From assembly GCA_002995645.1 (NCBI GenBank), contig PUHO01000010.1:12071-57300 (forward strand): a DNA stretch of 45,230 nt, in the 5' to 3' direction. The notes below the pieces were generated by a model that was not told the origin of the DNA, made no database searches, and saw only the letters and a list, made by a program, of their open reading frames with translations. The position numbers were made by a program, and so were the translations under genes. This document shows, piece by piece, positions 18,635 through 27,639 of this stretch (the stretch's first letter is position 1; the number at the start of each line of letters is the position of its first letter). Source of the DNA: SAR324 cluster bacterium. GTDB taxonomy: Bacteria; SAR324; XYD2-FULL-50-16; HCM1.

Positions 18635-19304
18635 ATTGCAACCTCTTTTCAATGCATTTTGCGCCATAACTTAAGCCAATGACTAAAATGTAATAAATAA
18701 AAGCGGCTAATAACAAAGGCGGTAAATAGCTATAATATTCAGCGCCAAGCAAGCTAGCTCTTCGCATAACGTCTAATCCGCCAATAGTGGAAATTAAAGC
18801 CGTGTCTTTTAATAAAGTTAAACTTTCATTCACTAACGCCGGGAAGATATTACGAAAAGCTTGCGGAAATATAATATCTTTCCACATTAAAAAAACAGGT
18901 ATATGCAAAGCTTTCGCCGCTTCAAATTGCCCTTCGTCTATAGATTGAATACCGGAACGAATAATCTCGGCAACATAAGCAGACGAATTCAAAGAAAAAG
19001 CGGCAATCCCGGCTGTTAACGCAGATAGGTTTACCCCAATCGCATAGGAACTGCCAAAGTATATAATAGAAAGTTGCACTAGTAACGGCGTTCCGCGAAA
19101 AATAGAAATATAAAACCGAATCAAACAAGAAAGGCTTTTAATTTTGCTACGTGAAAGCAAGCTAAGAGCAATTGCAAATAGCAAGCTAAGACACAAGGCA
19201 ACCATAGTATACAGTAAAGTAATGGGGATACCTTGCAAAACGTATACAATATTACCCCAATTTAAAACTGCTGATTCCGAGTTAAAATCCCATAAGCCAA
19301 ACAT
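18627..19304 (-). CDS. Polar amino-acid ABC transporter permease
   Basis: Inner-membrane subunit of the HisM/GlnP family, 225 aa with several hydrophobic helices. The EAA-type loop SGIQSIDEGQFEAAKAL, which contacts the ATPase, is present. Only one permease gene is found here, so it probably forms a homodimer. It lies 31 nt after the binding-protein gene and overlaps the ATPase gene by 8 nt. Confidence 0.93.
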   Translation of the reverse strand: MFGLWDFNSESAVLNWGNIVYVLQGIPITLLYTMVALCLSLLFAIALSLLSRSKIKSLSCLIRFYISIFRGTPLLVQLSIIYFGSSYAIGVNLSALTAGIAAFSLNSSAYVAEIIRSGIQSIDEGQFEAAKALHIPVFLMWKDIIFPQAFRNIFPALVNESLTLLKDTALISTIGGLDVMRRASLLGAEYYSYLPPLLLAAFIYYILVIGLSYGAKCIEKRLQYD

Positions 19305-19335
19305 ACTTATCCATTATAGTATTATAAATTAATAA

Positions 19336-20094
19336 CTATTTACCGATCCATTTAGTGCGTAGTTTAGCAATAACACCTTTATTTTTTAAATAACGAATCG
19401 TGTTATTAATGGACGTAAGTAGAGGCGATTTTTTTCTTAAACCAATAGCGTATCCCGCTTGCATGTTACTAGGATAGGCTTTCAAAGGAATAGGCGTATA
19501 TTCTACTGTTTTATTACGTTCTAAGAAAGATTTGCCTTGTACTGTTTCAATAATAACAACTTGAAAATGGTTTGTTTCTAGTTCTTTAAATAATTCAGGC
19601 ACGCTGTCTATGGCTACTAATTCAAACTTATTCGCTTTTTGAAAATACTTGCCTACATTAAACATAACCGAACCGGTTTCCGCACCAACACGAAGATTTT
19701 TTAATTGGCTAACCTTGTTAATTGGTTTTTTCTTTAAATATAAAAAAGAAAGGGTTGGAGTATGATAGGTATCTGAAAAGTCAATACTTTTCTTTCTTTC
19801 TTCTGTAGAAGAAAGGGCGCTGATAATAATATCAATACGATTTGTTTTTAAAGCCGGGATTAAAGAAGCGAACGGGATATTGTGGATTTCCACTTGTCTA
19901 CTCAAACGTTTTCCTATGGCTTGCGCTAGATCTATTTCAAAACCTTTAAGTTTGCCTTTATCTTGAAAAGAAAAAGGTGGATAATCGGCAGAAGTACCAA
20001 CACGTAACACACGTGTTTTTGCTTGCACAGCACTTAGGCAAAAAATAGAATATATAGTTATGCTTACAAATAAAATAATAATTTTTGTTTTCAT
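19336..20094 (-). CDS. Periplasmic amino-acid-binding protein (SBP family 3)
   Basis: Solute-binding component, 252 aa, with a signal peptide (cleavage probably after AVQA). Family features: LRVGTSADYPPFSFQDKGKL, GFEIDLAQAIGKRL and SALSSTEERKKSIDFSDTY. No lipobox Cys is seen, so it is soluble in the periplasm. The ligand (glutamine, arginine or another polar amino acid) cannot be told from sequence alone. A purine-rich AAGGGGA sits 4 bases before the ATG, one of the few Shine-Dalgarno-like sites in the window. Confidence 0.92.
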   Translation of the reverse strand: MKTKIIILFVSITIYSIFCLSAVQAKTRVLRVGTSADYPPFSFQDKGKLKGFEIDLAQAIGKRLSRQVEIHNIPFASLIPALKTNRIDIIISALSSTEERKKSIDFSDTYHTPTLSFLYLKKKPINKVSQLKNLRVGAETGSVMFNVGKYFQKANKFELVAIDSVPELFKELETNHFQVVIIETVQGKSFLERNKTVEYTPIPLKAYPSNMQAGYAIGLRKKSPLLTSINNTIRYLKNKGVIAKLRTKWIGK

Positions 20095-20125
20095 TGTTCC
20101 CCTTTTATAAAAGTTGCTATATTAA

Positions 20126-20437
20126 TCAAAAAAAATCCGGACAAGTAACCACGTCTTCATCTTTATAAACTTTCACAACACCCCATGAACGATAAGCAAA
20201 AATTTGATTATCACGCTTACGTAGGCAAGCCGGATACCATTCAATAACATCTTTTCCCAAGATAGTACGAATAGGCGTTCCATGTTCTTTTAACCAATAC
20301 ATTTGTTGTTTTCTATCATTTTCAGCTTTTCGTTGCGCTAAAATCTGACTTTCAGCGGAACTCATGGCAGCCAACGTACTTACATTAACTGTAACAAACA
20401 AAAAAACAAATAGAAAAAAAATAGTTTGTTTTATCAT
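20126..20437 (-). CDS. Small exported protein of unknown function
   Basis: 103 aa from the ATG at 20437 (MIKQTIFFLF); a TTG at 20458 in the same frame is a less likely start. Strong signal peptide ending near TLAA, then a mature part of about 75 residues with basic/Gln-rich helix, WLKEHGTPIRTILGKDV and two Cys (ACLRKR and VTCPDFF) that might form a disulphide. Family not recognised. It sits between another small exported ORF and the amino-acid-binding protein, all on one strand, so a role linked to uptake or to envelope function is only a guess. Confidence 0.6.
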   Translation of the reverse strand: MIKQTIFFLFVFLFVTVNVSTLAAMSSAESQILAQRKAENDRKQQMYWLKEHGTPIRTILGKDVIEWYPACLRKRDNQIFAYRSWGVVKVYKDEDVVTCPDFF

Positions 20438-20461
20438 AATATTATTTACTAGTATCAAAGT

Positions 20462-20713
20462 TTAGTTTGATGGTTCCGAATCTTTTAAATAGGCATATTG
20501 TTCCGCATAATACTTAATACGTTCATATGTAATTTTAAATCCTTCTTCTTTCAAGGTAAGAAGTTTTTTGTCTACTGCTGCGGCTTGCGCATCAGAAGAA
20601 CAATACCAACGTTTATTATTATTGCATTTTTCTTGTTCAGCAAGCTTGATTGACGCTACATTAAAAAACATAAATATAAACAATAAAATACTATTGCGAT
20701 AATTTTTTATCAT
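20462..20713 (-). CDS. Small exported protein of unknown function
   Basis: 83 aa. Hydrophobic N-terminus (ILLFIFMFFNVASIKLA) reads as a signal peptide, followed by a short mature domain with two Cys (KCNNNKRWYCSS) and a charged helix. Not recognised. An AGGTG stretch lies 7 bases upstream of the ATG. It comes 24 nt before the ATG of the next small exported gene and may be first in the operon with the amino-acid transporter; the 74 bp before it are very AT-rich. Confidence 0.5.
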   Translation of the reverse strand: MIKNYRNSILLFIFMFFNVASIKLAEQEKCNNNKRWYCSSDAQAAAVDKKLLTLKEEGFKITYERIKYYAEQYAYLKDSEPSN

Positions 20714-20787
20714 TTATGCACCTGATAATAGAATGTAATTATAATATATAGACGAAAAACTATATTTATAATCAAGTTTAATATATT

Positions 20788-21759
20788 TTATTTTTGGTAT
20801 ATATGGCAAGCTAATTGTCTATTTTTATCTTTATAATGTTGTAAGACTGGCGTTTCTTTGTTGCATAAAGCAAAGGCTTCAGGACATCTATGAGCAAAAG
20901 GGCAACCTTGTTTATTTTTATGCCTATCAAAAGCAACTTCCTTTGTGACTACCTTTTTTTGCGGTTTTGTGTAAGCCGGAATAAGGATAGAGTTATGTAG
21001 CTCTTGCGTATACGGATGTAGCGGGTTCGTGTATATTTCCTCGCTTGCGCCGGTTTCTAAAACATGTCCTTGATACATAACAATAACGAAAGAACAAAGA
21101 AAGCGAACAACATGTAAATCATGAGAAATAAAAAGATACGTAATATCTAATTTATTTGCTAACTCTTTCATTTCATTTAAAATCTGCGCTTGCATAGAAA
21201 CGTCTAAAGCCGAAACCGGTTCATCTGCAATAATTAATTTAGGTTTTAATATTAACGATCTTGCAATTAAAGCTCGTTGCCTTTGTCCGCCGCTTAGTTG
21301 ATACGGATAGGCAAACTTTCTATCTAAAGGAAAATTAACAAGCGACAAAACTTCTTCCATTCTTTCTTGTATTTGCTTGTGTGATAATTTTTCTATAATA
21401 CGTAACGGCTCGGCAAGGGAATCACTGATTTTCCAACGTATGTCAAACGCATCTAGCGGATCTTGAAAAATCATTTGCATTTGCTGGTATACCTCTCTTC
21501 TTTGCTTTGTCGTAAGGTTACTTATTTCCTTTCCCTGCCATGTAACAACGCCTTTATCTGCTTTAAGAAGTTGCATAATTAACCTTGCAACCGTTGATTT
21601 TCCCGAACCGGACTCGCCAACTAAGCCAACGTTTTGTTTATGTTCGATTGTGAAATTTACATTATTCACCGCCCAAAAGAAATCTGATTTGAAGCCTAAC
21701 ACACTTCGTTTAAGACTAAATTTTTTACTTAAGTTTTTTGTAGTGAGTAGTGCTTCCAT
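20788..21759 (-). CDS. oppF: Peptide ABC transporter ATPase, OppF/DppF type
   Basis: Second ATPase of an oligo/dipeptide importer, 323 aa from the ATG at 21759 (MEALLTTKNLSKKF); the open frame extends further but into oppD. Walker A GESGSGKST, signature LSGGQRQR, Walker B LIIADEPVSALD. The C-terminal oligo_HPY domain has the Cys cluster GCPFAHRCPEAFALC. It follows oppD after 5 nt. Permease and binding-protein genes of this system are not in the window. Confidence 0.9.
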   Translation of the reverse strand: MEALLTTKNLSKKFSLKRSVLGFKSDFFWAVNNVNFTIEHKQNVGLVGESGSGKSTVARLIMQLLKADKGVVTWQGKEISNLTTKQRREVYQQMQMIFQDPLDAFDIRWKISDSLAEPLRIIEKLSHKQIQERMEEVLSLVNFPLDRKFAYPYQLSGGQRQRALIARSLILKPKLIIADEPVSALDVSMQAQILNEMKELANKLDITYLFISHDLHVVRFLCSFVIVMYQGHVLETGASEEIYTNPLHPYTQELHNSILIPAYTKPQKKVVTKEVAFDRHKNKQGCPFAHRCPEAFALCNKETPVLQHYKDKNRQLACHIYQK

Positions 21760-21764
21760 TATAT

Positions 21765-22736
21765 TTAACTTCCCATTTCTTCGGCAACGTGGTAACAAGC
21801 GACTTGATGCTCTGAGGTTTTGTTAATAGATTGCATTAACGGCATTTGTTCATGACAAATTGTTTTTGCATACAAACAACGATCAACAAAAGGGCAACCT
21901 TTAGACCGCTGATTTAACGGCGGGACTTGCCCTTCAATAAATTGCAGCCTCTCTGTGTTTTGTACTAAACTTTGTACTGATTCAAGTAATCCTTTTGTAT
22001 AAGGATGTTTTGCATTTTCAAACAGGTTTTTTGTTTCTGCTACTTCCACAATAAACCCGGCGTACATAACGGCAACTGAATCGCACGTATACGCAACAAC
22101 GCCAAGGTCATGAGTAACCAATAAAAGAGACGTTGCTTGTTCTTCTTGCATTTGTTTTAAAAGGTCTAGGATTTGTTTTTGCACCGTTACGTCTAGTGCC
22201 GTTGTTGGTTCGTCTGCAATTACTACTTTGGGATAACAACAAACTGCCATGGCAATCATAATGCGTTGTTTCATTCCGCCGGAAAGCTGATGAGGATATT
22301 TATTCATTATTTCCTCTGCTGACGGCATACCTACTTTATTTAACCATTGTATTGCCTCTTGCCTAGCTTCGCGTTTATTCATTTGCAAATGAAGTATTAA
22401 TATTTCCATCATTTGCTTGCCAATAGTTAAAACCGGATTTAACGAAGTCATTGCGTCTTGAAAAATCATAGATATAGCTTTGCCTCTAACCTTCCTAAAA
22501 GCAGATAAAGGCAAATCGGAAATAACTTCTCCGTCTAGTGTAACCGTTCCGCTTTCTTGGAACATAACGTTATTTGGCAATAACCTTAACAAAGCTAGCG
22601 TGCTGATCGTTTTACCACAACCGGACTCCCCAATAAGCCCAACTGTCTTTCCTTTTGGAATAGTTAAATTAACGCCTTTTGCAATATATAAAGATTGCTG
22701 TTGCAAGCGAATAGATAAATTAGAAACAGTTAACAT
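21765..22736 (-). CDS. oppD: Peptide ABC transporter ATPase, OppD/DppD type
   Basis: First ATPase of the importer, 323 aa. Walker A GESGCGKTI, signature LSGGMKQR, Walker B VVIADEPTTALD, H-loop VTHDLG, and a C-terminal oligo_HPY domain with GCPFVDRCLYAKTIC. LSGGMKQR is the usual OppD variant. Diverges from the TPR genes across a short AT-rich gap. Confidence 0.92.
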   Translation of the reverse strand: MLTVSNLSIRLQQQSLYIAKGVNLTIPKGKTVGLIGESGCGKTISTLALLRLLPNNVMFQESGTVTLDGEVISDLPLSAFRKVRGKAISMIFQDAMTSLNPVLTIGKQMMEILILHLQMNKREARQEAIQWLNKVGMPSAEEIMNKYPHQLSGGMKQRIMIAMAVCCYPKVVIADEPTTALDVTVQKQILDLLKQMQEEQATSLLLVTHDLGVVAYTCDSVAVMYAGFIVEVAETKNLFENAKHPYTKGLLESVQSLVQNTERLQFIEGQVPPLNQRSKGCPFVDRCLYAKTICHEQMPLMQSINKTSEHQVACYHVAEEMGS

Positions 22737-22770
22737 AGTTATATATATAAAATCAACTTGCTACAATAGT

Positions 22771-23105
22771 TTGTAAAAAATGAAAAAAGTATTGGTTGTT
22801 TTGTTTTTTTTGTAATGATATTATTAAGAACTAAATGTTTTAACATATCATTTTCTTACTTCTAAAAGTATGGCAACACAACGTAAACAAGCTAACGATT
22901 ATCTACGTATAGCAAAACAACTATTACAAGAAAATAACGTCAATCAAGCTTTACTCGTTTTGCACGAAGCCGAAAAAACAATAAAGGATAATGCAGCAAT
23001 CCTGTACTACATTGGCATAAATTATCACAAAAGCAAACAATTTGCAAATGCTAAAAACTACTATTCACAATCTTTAGTAATTAAAGACAACGTTTTTACT
23101 CTTTT
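22771..23105 (+). repeat. 335-bp tandem duplication of the TPR gene leader and 5' end
   Basis: The segment starting TTGTAAAAAATGAAAAAAG at 22771 recurs at 23106, and the ATGs lie at 22870 and 23205, again 335 bp apart. The two copies are nearly identical, differing at a handful of sites (for example AATAACGTC versus GATAACGTC), so the duplication looks recent. It copies leader, probable promoter and the first ~80 codons. Confidence 0.95.
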
Positions 23106-23118
23106 TTGTAAAAAATGA
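22870..23118 (+). pseudogene. Truncated 5' copy of the TPR gene
   Basis: 82 codons, identical to the start of the following gene except for scattered substitutions, up to the sequence NVFTLF. The next leader copy begins there, and the frame closes after CKK. The product, if made, would hold about two TPR units. It keeps the start context of the intact gene, so it may be translated. Confidence 0.85.
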
Positions 23119-23204
23119 AAAAAGTATTGGTTGTTTTGTTTTTTTTGTAATGATATTATTAAGAACTAAATGTTTTAACATATCATTTTCTTACTTTTAA
23201 AAGT

Positions 23205-24764
23205 ATGGCAACACAACGCAAACAAGCTAACGATTATCTACGTATAGCAAAACAACTATTACAAGAAGATAACGTCAATCAAGCTTTACTCGTTTTGCAC
23301 GAAGCCGAAAAAACAATAAAAGATAATGCAGGAATCCTGTACTATATTGGCATAAGTTATCACAAAAGCAAACAATTTGCAAATGCTAAAAACTACTATT
23401 CACAATCTTTAGCAATTAAAGACAACGTTTTTACTCTTTTTGGATTAGCTCAAATTAAGTGGCAAGAAGAAGGAGCGCAAGTTGCTTTGCCTTTCTTTCG
23501 TCAAATTATCGAACAAAAAAAAGCTAACCTTACCATGCTGATTGAATCTGCAAGAGCCGCTTTAGAAGCTTCGTTTTTTAATGAAGCAAGAGCTTGGCTT
23601 AATTTAGCTTTAAAGCAAGATCCGCAAAATGATTTTATTTTCTTTCTTTTTGCGGCAAGTTATAGCATGGAAGAAGAATACCAACAAAGTCTTTCTTTTT
23701 ACAAACAAGCTCTTATATATAACAAAACAAATGCGCTTTATTGGCATAATTACGCTTTTTCTTGCGTCCAGTTAAAACAATATAACGAAGCTTTGCAAGC
23801 ATATAACGAGGCTATTAAAATCCAACCGTCTATTGCAAGCTTAAGCGATATTGCCGAATTATATATTAAATTAGCTAATCCGGAAAAAGCATTTTCTATA
23901 TGGCATCACTGTTTCATAAAAGAAAAAAATAATATAGAAACATGGCAAACCGTATTGAATTATAGTGAAGAGTACACACAAGAAGTGCATAGACTGCTTG
24001 TTCTTGCACCAAATGAAGTATTGCAATTAAGTAAAACTAAACTTGCCCTTGCTCTTTTTTACGAACAAAAAGGGCAAATCGACTCGGCTATTCAAATCAG
24101 GCAACAAATAGTAAAAACAAAGCCTAATTTGCAAAAAAATACAATACAACTTATCTGCTTGCTTTGGCAAAATCAAGAACAAGAATCCGCGCTTGCTTTG
24201 CTTGATCAAGCCATATTGCCTTTATATCAAAAAAGCTTCCTTTGTTTGCGTCTTGCCCAGTCTTGTCAAATACAAAAAGATCAGCTAACAAGTGCGAATT
24301 TACTAGAAAAAAGCATAGACTATAACAAGCAAAACCATACTAGTTGGCTACTACTTGGCTTACACAGTTGGAACGCAAAAGAATATCAATCTGCTGCGCT
24401 TTGCTTTATTAAAGCAAAAGAAAAAGCGTTAACGATTCCTTTTGAAATCAAGCAACTTTTCATTATTCTAGTACAACAACAAACAAACGAATTTATTACA
24501 CGTCAATTCTTTCAAGCTTGTATTATCCCTTTTTATTTTCTTGATAATACCATATGGACTGCATGCATTACTAAAGAGCTCTCTCAATTTACGAACCTAC
24601 TTTATTTCTGGCTAGCTCACGCTTCCCAAGTACAGCGATCTTTTTATTATGCTCCGCTTGTTTCTAGATATAAACGAAAAAGCAAACAATCTTTATATTG
24701 TACGTCGCCTTGTTTTTCTTATAAAAAGAAACGACAGTTAAAAAAAATAAATCTATATCATTAG
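23205..24764 (+). CDS. Tetratricopeptide-repeat protein
   Basis: 519 aa made almost wholly of TPR-like helix pairs (for example ANDYLRIAKQLLQEDNVNQA, KQYNEALQAYNEAIKIQPSI), without a signal peptide or membrane helix. It ends in a Lys/Arg-rich tail (about 480-519). TPRs bind other proteins; the partner is unknown. The first ~80 codons and leader exist a second time just upstream. Confidence 0.8.
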   Translation: MATQRKQANDYLRIAKQLLQEDNVNQALLVLHEAEKTIKDNAGILYYIGISYHKSKQFANAKNYYSQSLAIKDNVFTLFGLAQIKWQEEGAQVALPFFRQIIEQKKANLTMLIESARAALEASFFNEARAWLNLALKQDPQNDFIFFLFAASYSMEEEYQQSLSFYKQALIYNKTNALYWHNYAFSCVQLKQYNEALQAYNEAIKIQPSIASLSDIAELYIKLANPEKAFSIWHHCFIKEKNNIETWQTVLNYSEEYTQEVHRLLVLAPNEVLQLSKTKLALALFYEQKGQIDSAIQIRQQIVKTKPNLQKNTIQLICLLWQNQEQESALALLDQAILPLYQKSFLCLRLAQSCQIQKDQLTSANLLEKSIDYNKQNHTSWLLLGLHSWNAKEYQSAALCFIKAKEKALTIPFEIKQLFIILVQQQTNEFITRQFFQACIIPFYFLDNTIWTACITKELSQFTNLLYFWLAHASQVQRSFYYAPLVSRYKRKSKQSLYCTSPCFSYKKKRQLKKINLYH

Positions 24765-24797
24765 TAACAAATTCAAATTATATATACTATAGTAATC

Positions 24798-24826
24798 TTG
24801 TAAATTTACATATTACATGATATGCT
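24798..24826 (+). promoter_or_regulatory. Possible promoter of maf and the outer-membrane protein genes
   Basis: TTGTAA (24798-24803), 17-bp spacer, TATGCT (24821-24826). The maf ATG follows 43 bases later. Only 4 of 6 matches in each box, in AT-rich DNA. Confidence 0.4.
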
Positions 24827-24869
24827 AACGTATCTTTAATTTTTATTTATACTTCCCTATGTTAAGGTT

Positions 24870-25469
24870 ATGTCCTCTTTATCTAGTACTGAAAATTTAA
24901 TAACTATTTTAGCGAGTCAATCTCCGTCAAGAAGCGCCTTGCTTAAACAATGCGGTATTAAACATAAACAAGTTTCCCCGCTTGTTATAGAAGCTCCGTT
25001 CAAAGAAGGTTCGGCTAGCGATTTTGCCATAGAGTTAGCTTTTCAAAAAGCATCTAGCTTAGTTAGCGATTTTCCTTCTGCTTTTATTATTGGTGCCGAT
25101 CAAATTTTATTGCAAAACGGTAAAGTTTTTTCAAAACCGCAAAATAAACAAGAGGCAATTACCCAACTACAAGCTTTGCAAGGAAGAGAGCACACGCTAT
25201 ATTCCGGGTTGACTTGCTTTTATCGCGGTAAATATTACAGAGATAGCATAATTAGCATTATGAATATGCGCGAGTTAACTGATGAAGAAATTTACGGCTA
25301 CATAGAAAAAGAAGACTCCACAATAGCTTGCGGATCTTATTTATATGAATCATTAGGATTGACTTTATTCTCCAAAATAGAAACCACCGATCCTAGTGCG
25401 ATTCTTGGGCTTCCTTGTACTACGTTAATTGCTATTCTTAATAAACTGGGATTTAGCCCTTTAGTCTAA
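24870..25469 (+). CDS. maf: Maf-like nucleoside-triphosphate pyrophosphatase
   Basis: Housecleaning enzyme family that hydrolyses non-standard or excess nucleoside triphosphates to monophosphates. 199 aa. Seen: the N-terminal ILASQSPSRSALLKQCGI loop, GADQIL with Asp77, KPQNKQEAITQL, and GSYLYESLGLTLF and ILGLPCTTLI near the end. The Gln after the conserved Asp and the QLEGLG-like YESLGL segment resemble the alphaproteobacterial variety of Maf rather than the GADT type. Followed after 19 nt by two outer-membrane protein genes. Confidence 0.88.
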   Translation: MSSLSSTENLITILASQSPSRSALLKQCGIKHKQVSPLVIEAPFKEGSASDFAIELAFQKASSLVSDFPSAFIIGADQILLQNGKVFSKPQNKQEAITQLQALQGREHTLYSGLTCFYRGKYYRDSIISIMNMRELTDEEIYGYIEKEDSTIACGSYLYESLGLTLFSKIETTDPSAILGLPCTTLIAILNKLGFSPLV

Positions 25470-25488
25470 CAAAACTTAAGTACTGCTC

Positions 25489-26391
25489 ATGAAATTTAAT
25501 AGAAGTTTACTTATATTTTTAATCTATTTCTTTTTACTTTCCACTGCCTTTGCAAAGACAAATACGCAAGCACAAAAAGACAAAAGAAAGGAACTAGAAT
25601 TACAATTACAAATAAAGCAACAACAATTAGCATTACGTAAACTAGACAAGCAATTACAAGCAAGCGATCAAACAACAAAAGAAGAAGAAAAAACACCTGT
25701 TACAACTAAGCCCGAATCCGAAGAAAGTGAAGCATTTAATCCCACTGTTGGGATATCAGCGCAACTTCCGTTTATGTTTACAATGAATCAAAATCTAGCT
25801 AAGGCAATAGGAGTCCCAAAAGGTGGAACTATACAACTTCTTTTCCCTAAAATACATCTTGCCGTTAGTTACTCTGCTTATTACACACAAGCCGAAAATA
25901 CTAAGCTTAATCAATTACATCAACTCATATCGCAAGAAAGAGATACCTATCCGGAAGCTACAAACATAATAGAATCAGGAATAACAGCGCGAACCAAGGG
26001 AAGCATCATGTATCAGCTGGCGCAAGTAGCGGTTATAGCACCGATTTTCTCTAGAGCGCATTTAAAATTTGGCGTGGGCGTAGGGAGCTTTTCTAGTGAA
26101 GATTTAAATATGAAGGTCTCTATACAAGAACAAACTTACAAAATAGGCGATCTTATGCCAAGCACAAAGACTACGACACTCGTTGCCGCAAAAATAAAAA
26201 ACGATAAAGCTATGAGCCTTGACATAGGATTCAATTATGCTGTTGCCCAGTATTTTGGCATTGACATAGGCTATTCTCTTATTTATGCAAAAGTACCGGT
26301 AGTATTGTCTATAATGGGCAATAAAGAAGAAACAGGCTATCAATCAGTCTCGTCTAATGTTTTTACTGCTGGCACAACTTTATTTTTCTAA
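25489..26391 (+). CDS. Exported coiled-coil plus beta-barrel protein (paralogue 1)
   Basis: 300 aa: signal peptide (cleavage likely after TAFA), a Lys/Gln/Leu-rich coiled coil (about 30-65), an acidic/Thr linker, then alternating amphipathic strands from about residue 85 to a C-terminal Phe (TTLFF). The terminal aromatic residue is the usual sign of a BAM-assembled outer-membrane barrel. No family recognised. It shares architecture with the next gene 9 nt downstream. Possible role: porin or adhesin whose coiled coil reaches the cell wall; this is inference. Confidence 0.7.
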   Translation: MKFNRSLLIFLIYFFLLSTAFAKTNTQAQKDKRKELELQLQIKQQQLALRKLDKQLQASDQTTKEEEKTPVTTKPESEESEAFNPTVGISAQLPFMFTMNQNLAKAIGVPKGGTIQLLFPKIHLAVSYSAYYTQAENTKLNQLHQLISQERDTYPEATNIIESGITARTKGSIMYQLAQVAVIAPIFSRAHLKFGVGVGSFSSEDLNMKVSIQEQTYKIGDLMPSTKTTTLVAAKIKNDKAMSLDIGFNYAVAQYFGIDIGYSLIYAKVPVVLSIMGNKEETGYQSVSSNVFTAGTTLFF

Positions 26392-26400
26392 ACTATACTG

Positions 26401-27381
26401 ATGAAAATACGTACTATTATATATTTATTCTCTTTATGTTTATTACTTGCTTTTTCTCAAAATGCTTTTGCCGCAACAAAAAAAGCAGACAAAGAAGCAA
26501 CGAAAACAAAAAACACGCAAAGCGACAAAGTAGCGCAAAAATCAGCTAAAGTCAAAGAGTTACAAAAACAGCTAGATACATTAAATAAAAAACTTAAAGA
26601 AAAAAAATCAGCTAAATCGCAAAAACTACAAGAACAGCTAGCTTCATTACAAGAAGAAGTCAAAATTAAAAAACTGCAATTAAAAATTAAAAAAGCGAAC
26701 GAAGAACTGCAAGCAATAGAACCGGCAAAGAAAGAAGAGGCAGCTAAGAAAACGTCTAAACATAAAATTGCGTTAGGCTTTCGTTTTCCTGTAGTTAATA
26801 AATTAAACAACGATATAGGGGAACAACAAGGAAGAGAAAAAGGGGTTACAATTGATCTGCTCTTTCCTACGGCGAATGTTGTATTAAGTGTATCTTACGT
26901 TCATACAAAACTAGAATATAAGGATACTAATAAACTCGTTAAGCTTCTTGCTAATGGAGCTTACTTTGATGATCATGCGACTATAAACATTAAGAATAAA
27001 GGGGATTTGCATTTAGCTGCTTTACATCTAGGCTATATGGGGAATCCATGGAGTGATAACCGATTTAAGATCCTGATCAGCGGCGCTTTTGGCGTGGCAA
27101 GGTTACTCGGGTACCGCTTACGCACTACATTTGATCAATATAGCGTGCCAAATATATATTCTTTTAGCGATACTGGCTTTATACAAGGAGATGTTGGAAT
27201 GGCATATCAAATCTTTGACCTCATGGCACTTAATATATCATATCAAATAGCCTATACTCGTTTTACCATACAACGAGGCAACAAGGATTCCAATTATGAT
27301 TATGAGGCAGAAGAATTGCCGGGAAATGTATTACCTTTATTAGATCAACGTTTAAGTTTAGGAACTACCATTATTTTTTAG
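26401..27381 (+). CDS. Exported coiled-coil plus beta-barrel protein (paralogue 2)
   Basis: 326 aa, same plan as its neighbour: signal peptide ending near NAFAA, a long Lys-rich coiled coil (about 28-110) and a barrel-like domain (about 120-326) with VTIDLLFPTANVVLSVSYV parallel to TIQLLFPKIHLAVSYSAYY in paralogue 1. Ends TTIIF. Sequence identity between the two is low, so the duplication is old. Function unknown. Confidence 0.7.
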   Translation: MKIRTIIYLFSLCLLLAFSQNAFAATKKADKEATKTKNTQSDKVAQKSAKVKELQKQLDTLNKKLKEKKSAKSQKLQEQLASLQEEVKIKKLQLKIKKANEELQAIEPAKKEEAAKKTSKHKIALGFRFPVVNKLNNDIGEQQGREKGVTIDLLFPTANVVLSVSYVHTKLEYKDTNKLVKLLANGAYFDDHATINIKNKGDLHLAALHLGYMGNPWSDNRFKILISGAFGVARLLGYRLRTTFDQYSVPNIYSFSDTGFIQGDVGMAYQIFDLMALNISYQIAYTRFTIQRGNKDSNYDYEAEELPGNVLPLLDQRLSLGTTIIF

Positions 27382-27421
27382 AAAAAAAACAAAAGACAAC
27401 CTAACAAATATCATTTTTTTC

Positions 27422-27451
27422 TTGACAAACAAAAAAGTATGCGATTATACT
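27422..27451 (+). promoter_or_regulatory. Sigma-70 promoter of the tRNA-Gln/tRNA-Gly unit
   Basis: Perfect TTGACA (27422-27427) and near-perfect TATACT (27446-27451) with an 18-bp spacer, 12 bases before tRNA-Gln. It is the strongest promoter match I found in the window. Confidence 0.8.
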
Positions 27452-27463
27452 TAAAGATATAGT

Positions 27464-27538
27464 TGGGCTGTCGCCAAGCGGTAAGGCAACGGGTTTTGAT
27501 CCCGTCATTCCCAGGTTCGATCCCTGGCAGCCCAGCCA
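27464..27538 (+). tRNA. tRNA-Gln (anticodon TTG)
   Basis: Acceptor TGGGCTG pairs with CAGCCCA; anticodon stem ACGGG/CCCGT with loop TTTTGAT gives anticodon TTG. T-arm CCAGGTTCGATCCCTGG. The 3' CCA is encoded (27536-27538). CAA is clearly the favoured Gln codon in this window. Confidence 0.98.
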
Positions 27539-27550
27539 CTAAAACTATAC

Positions 27551-27627
27551 GCGGGAATAGCTCAGCTGGCTAGAGCATCTGCCTTCCAAGCAGAGGGTCG
27601 CGAGTTCGAATCTCGTTTCCCGCTCCA
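27551..27627 (+). tRNA. tRNA-Gly (anticodon TCC)
   Basis: Acceptor GCGGGAA pairs with TTCCCGC; anticodon stem TCTGC/GCAGA with loop CTTCCAA gives TCC (reads GGA/GGG). CCA is encoded (27625-27627). Twelve bases after tRNA-Gln, surely one transcript. Confidence 0.98.
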
Positions 27628-27639
27628 ATCTAATTTAAT

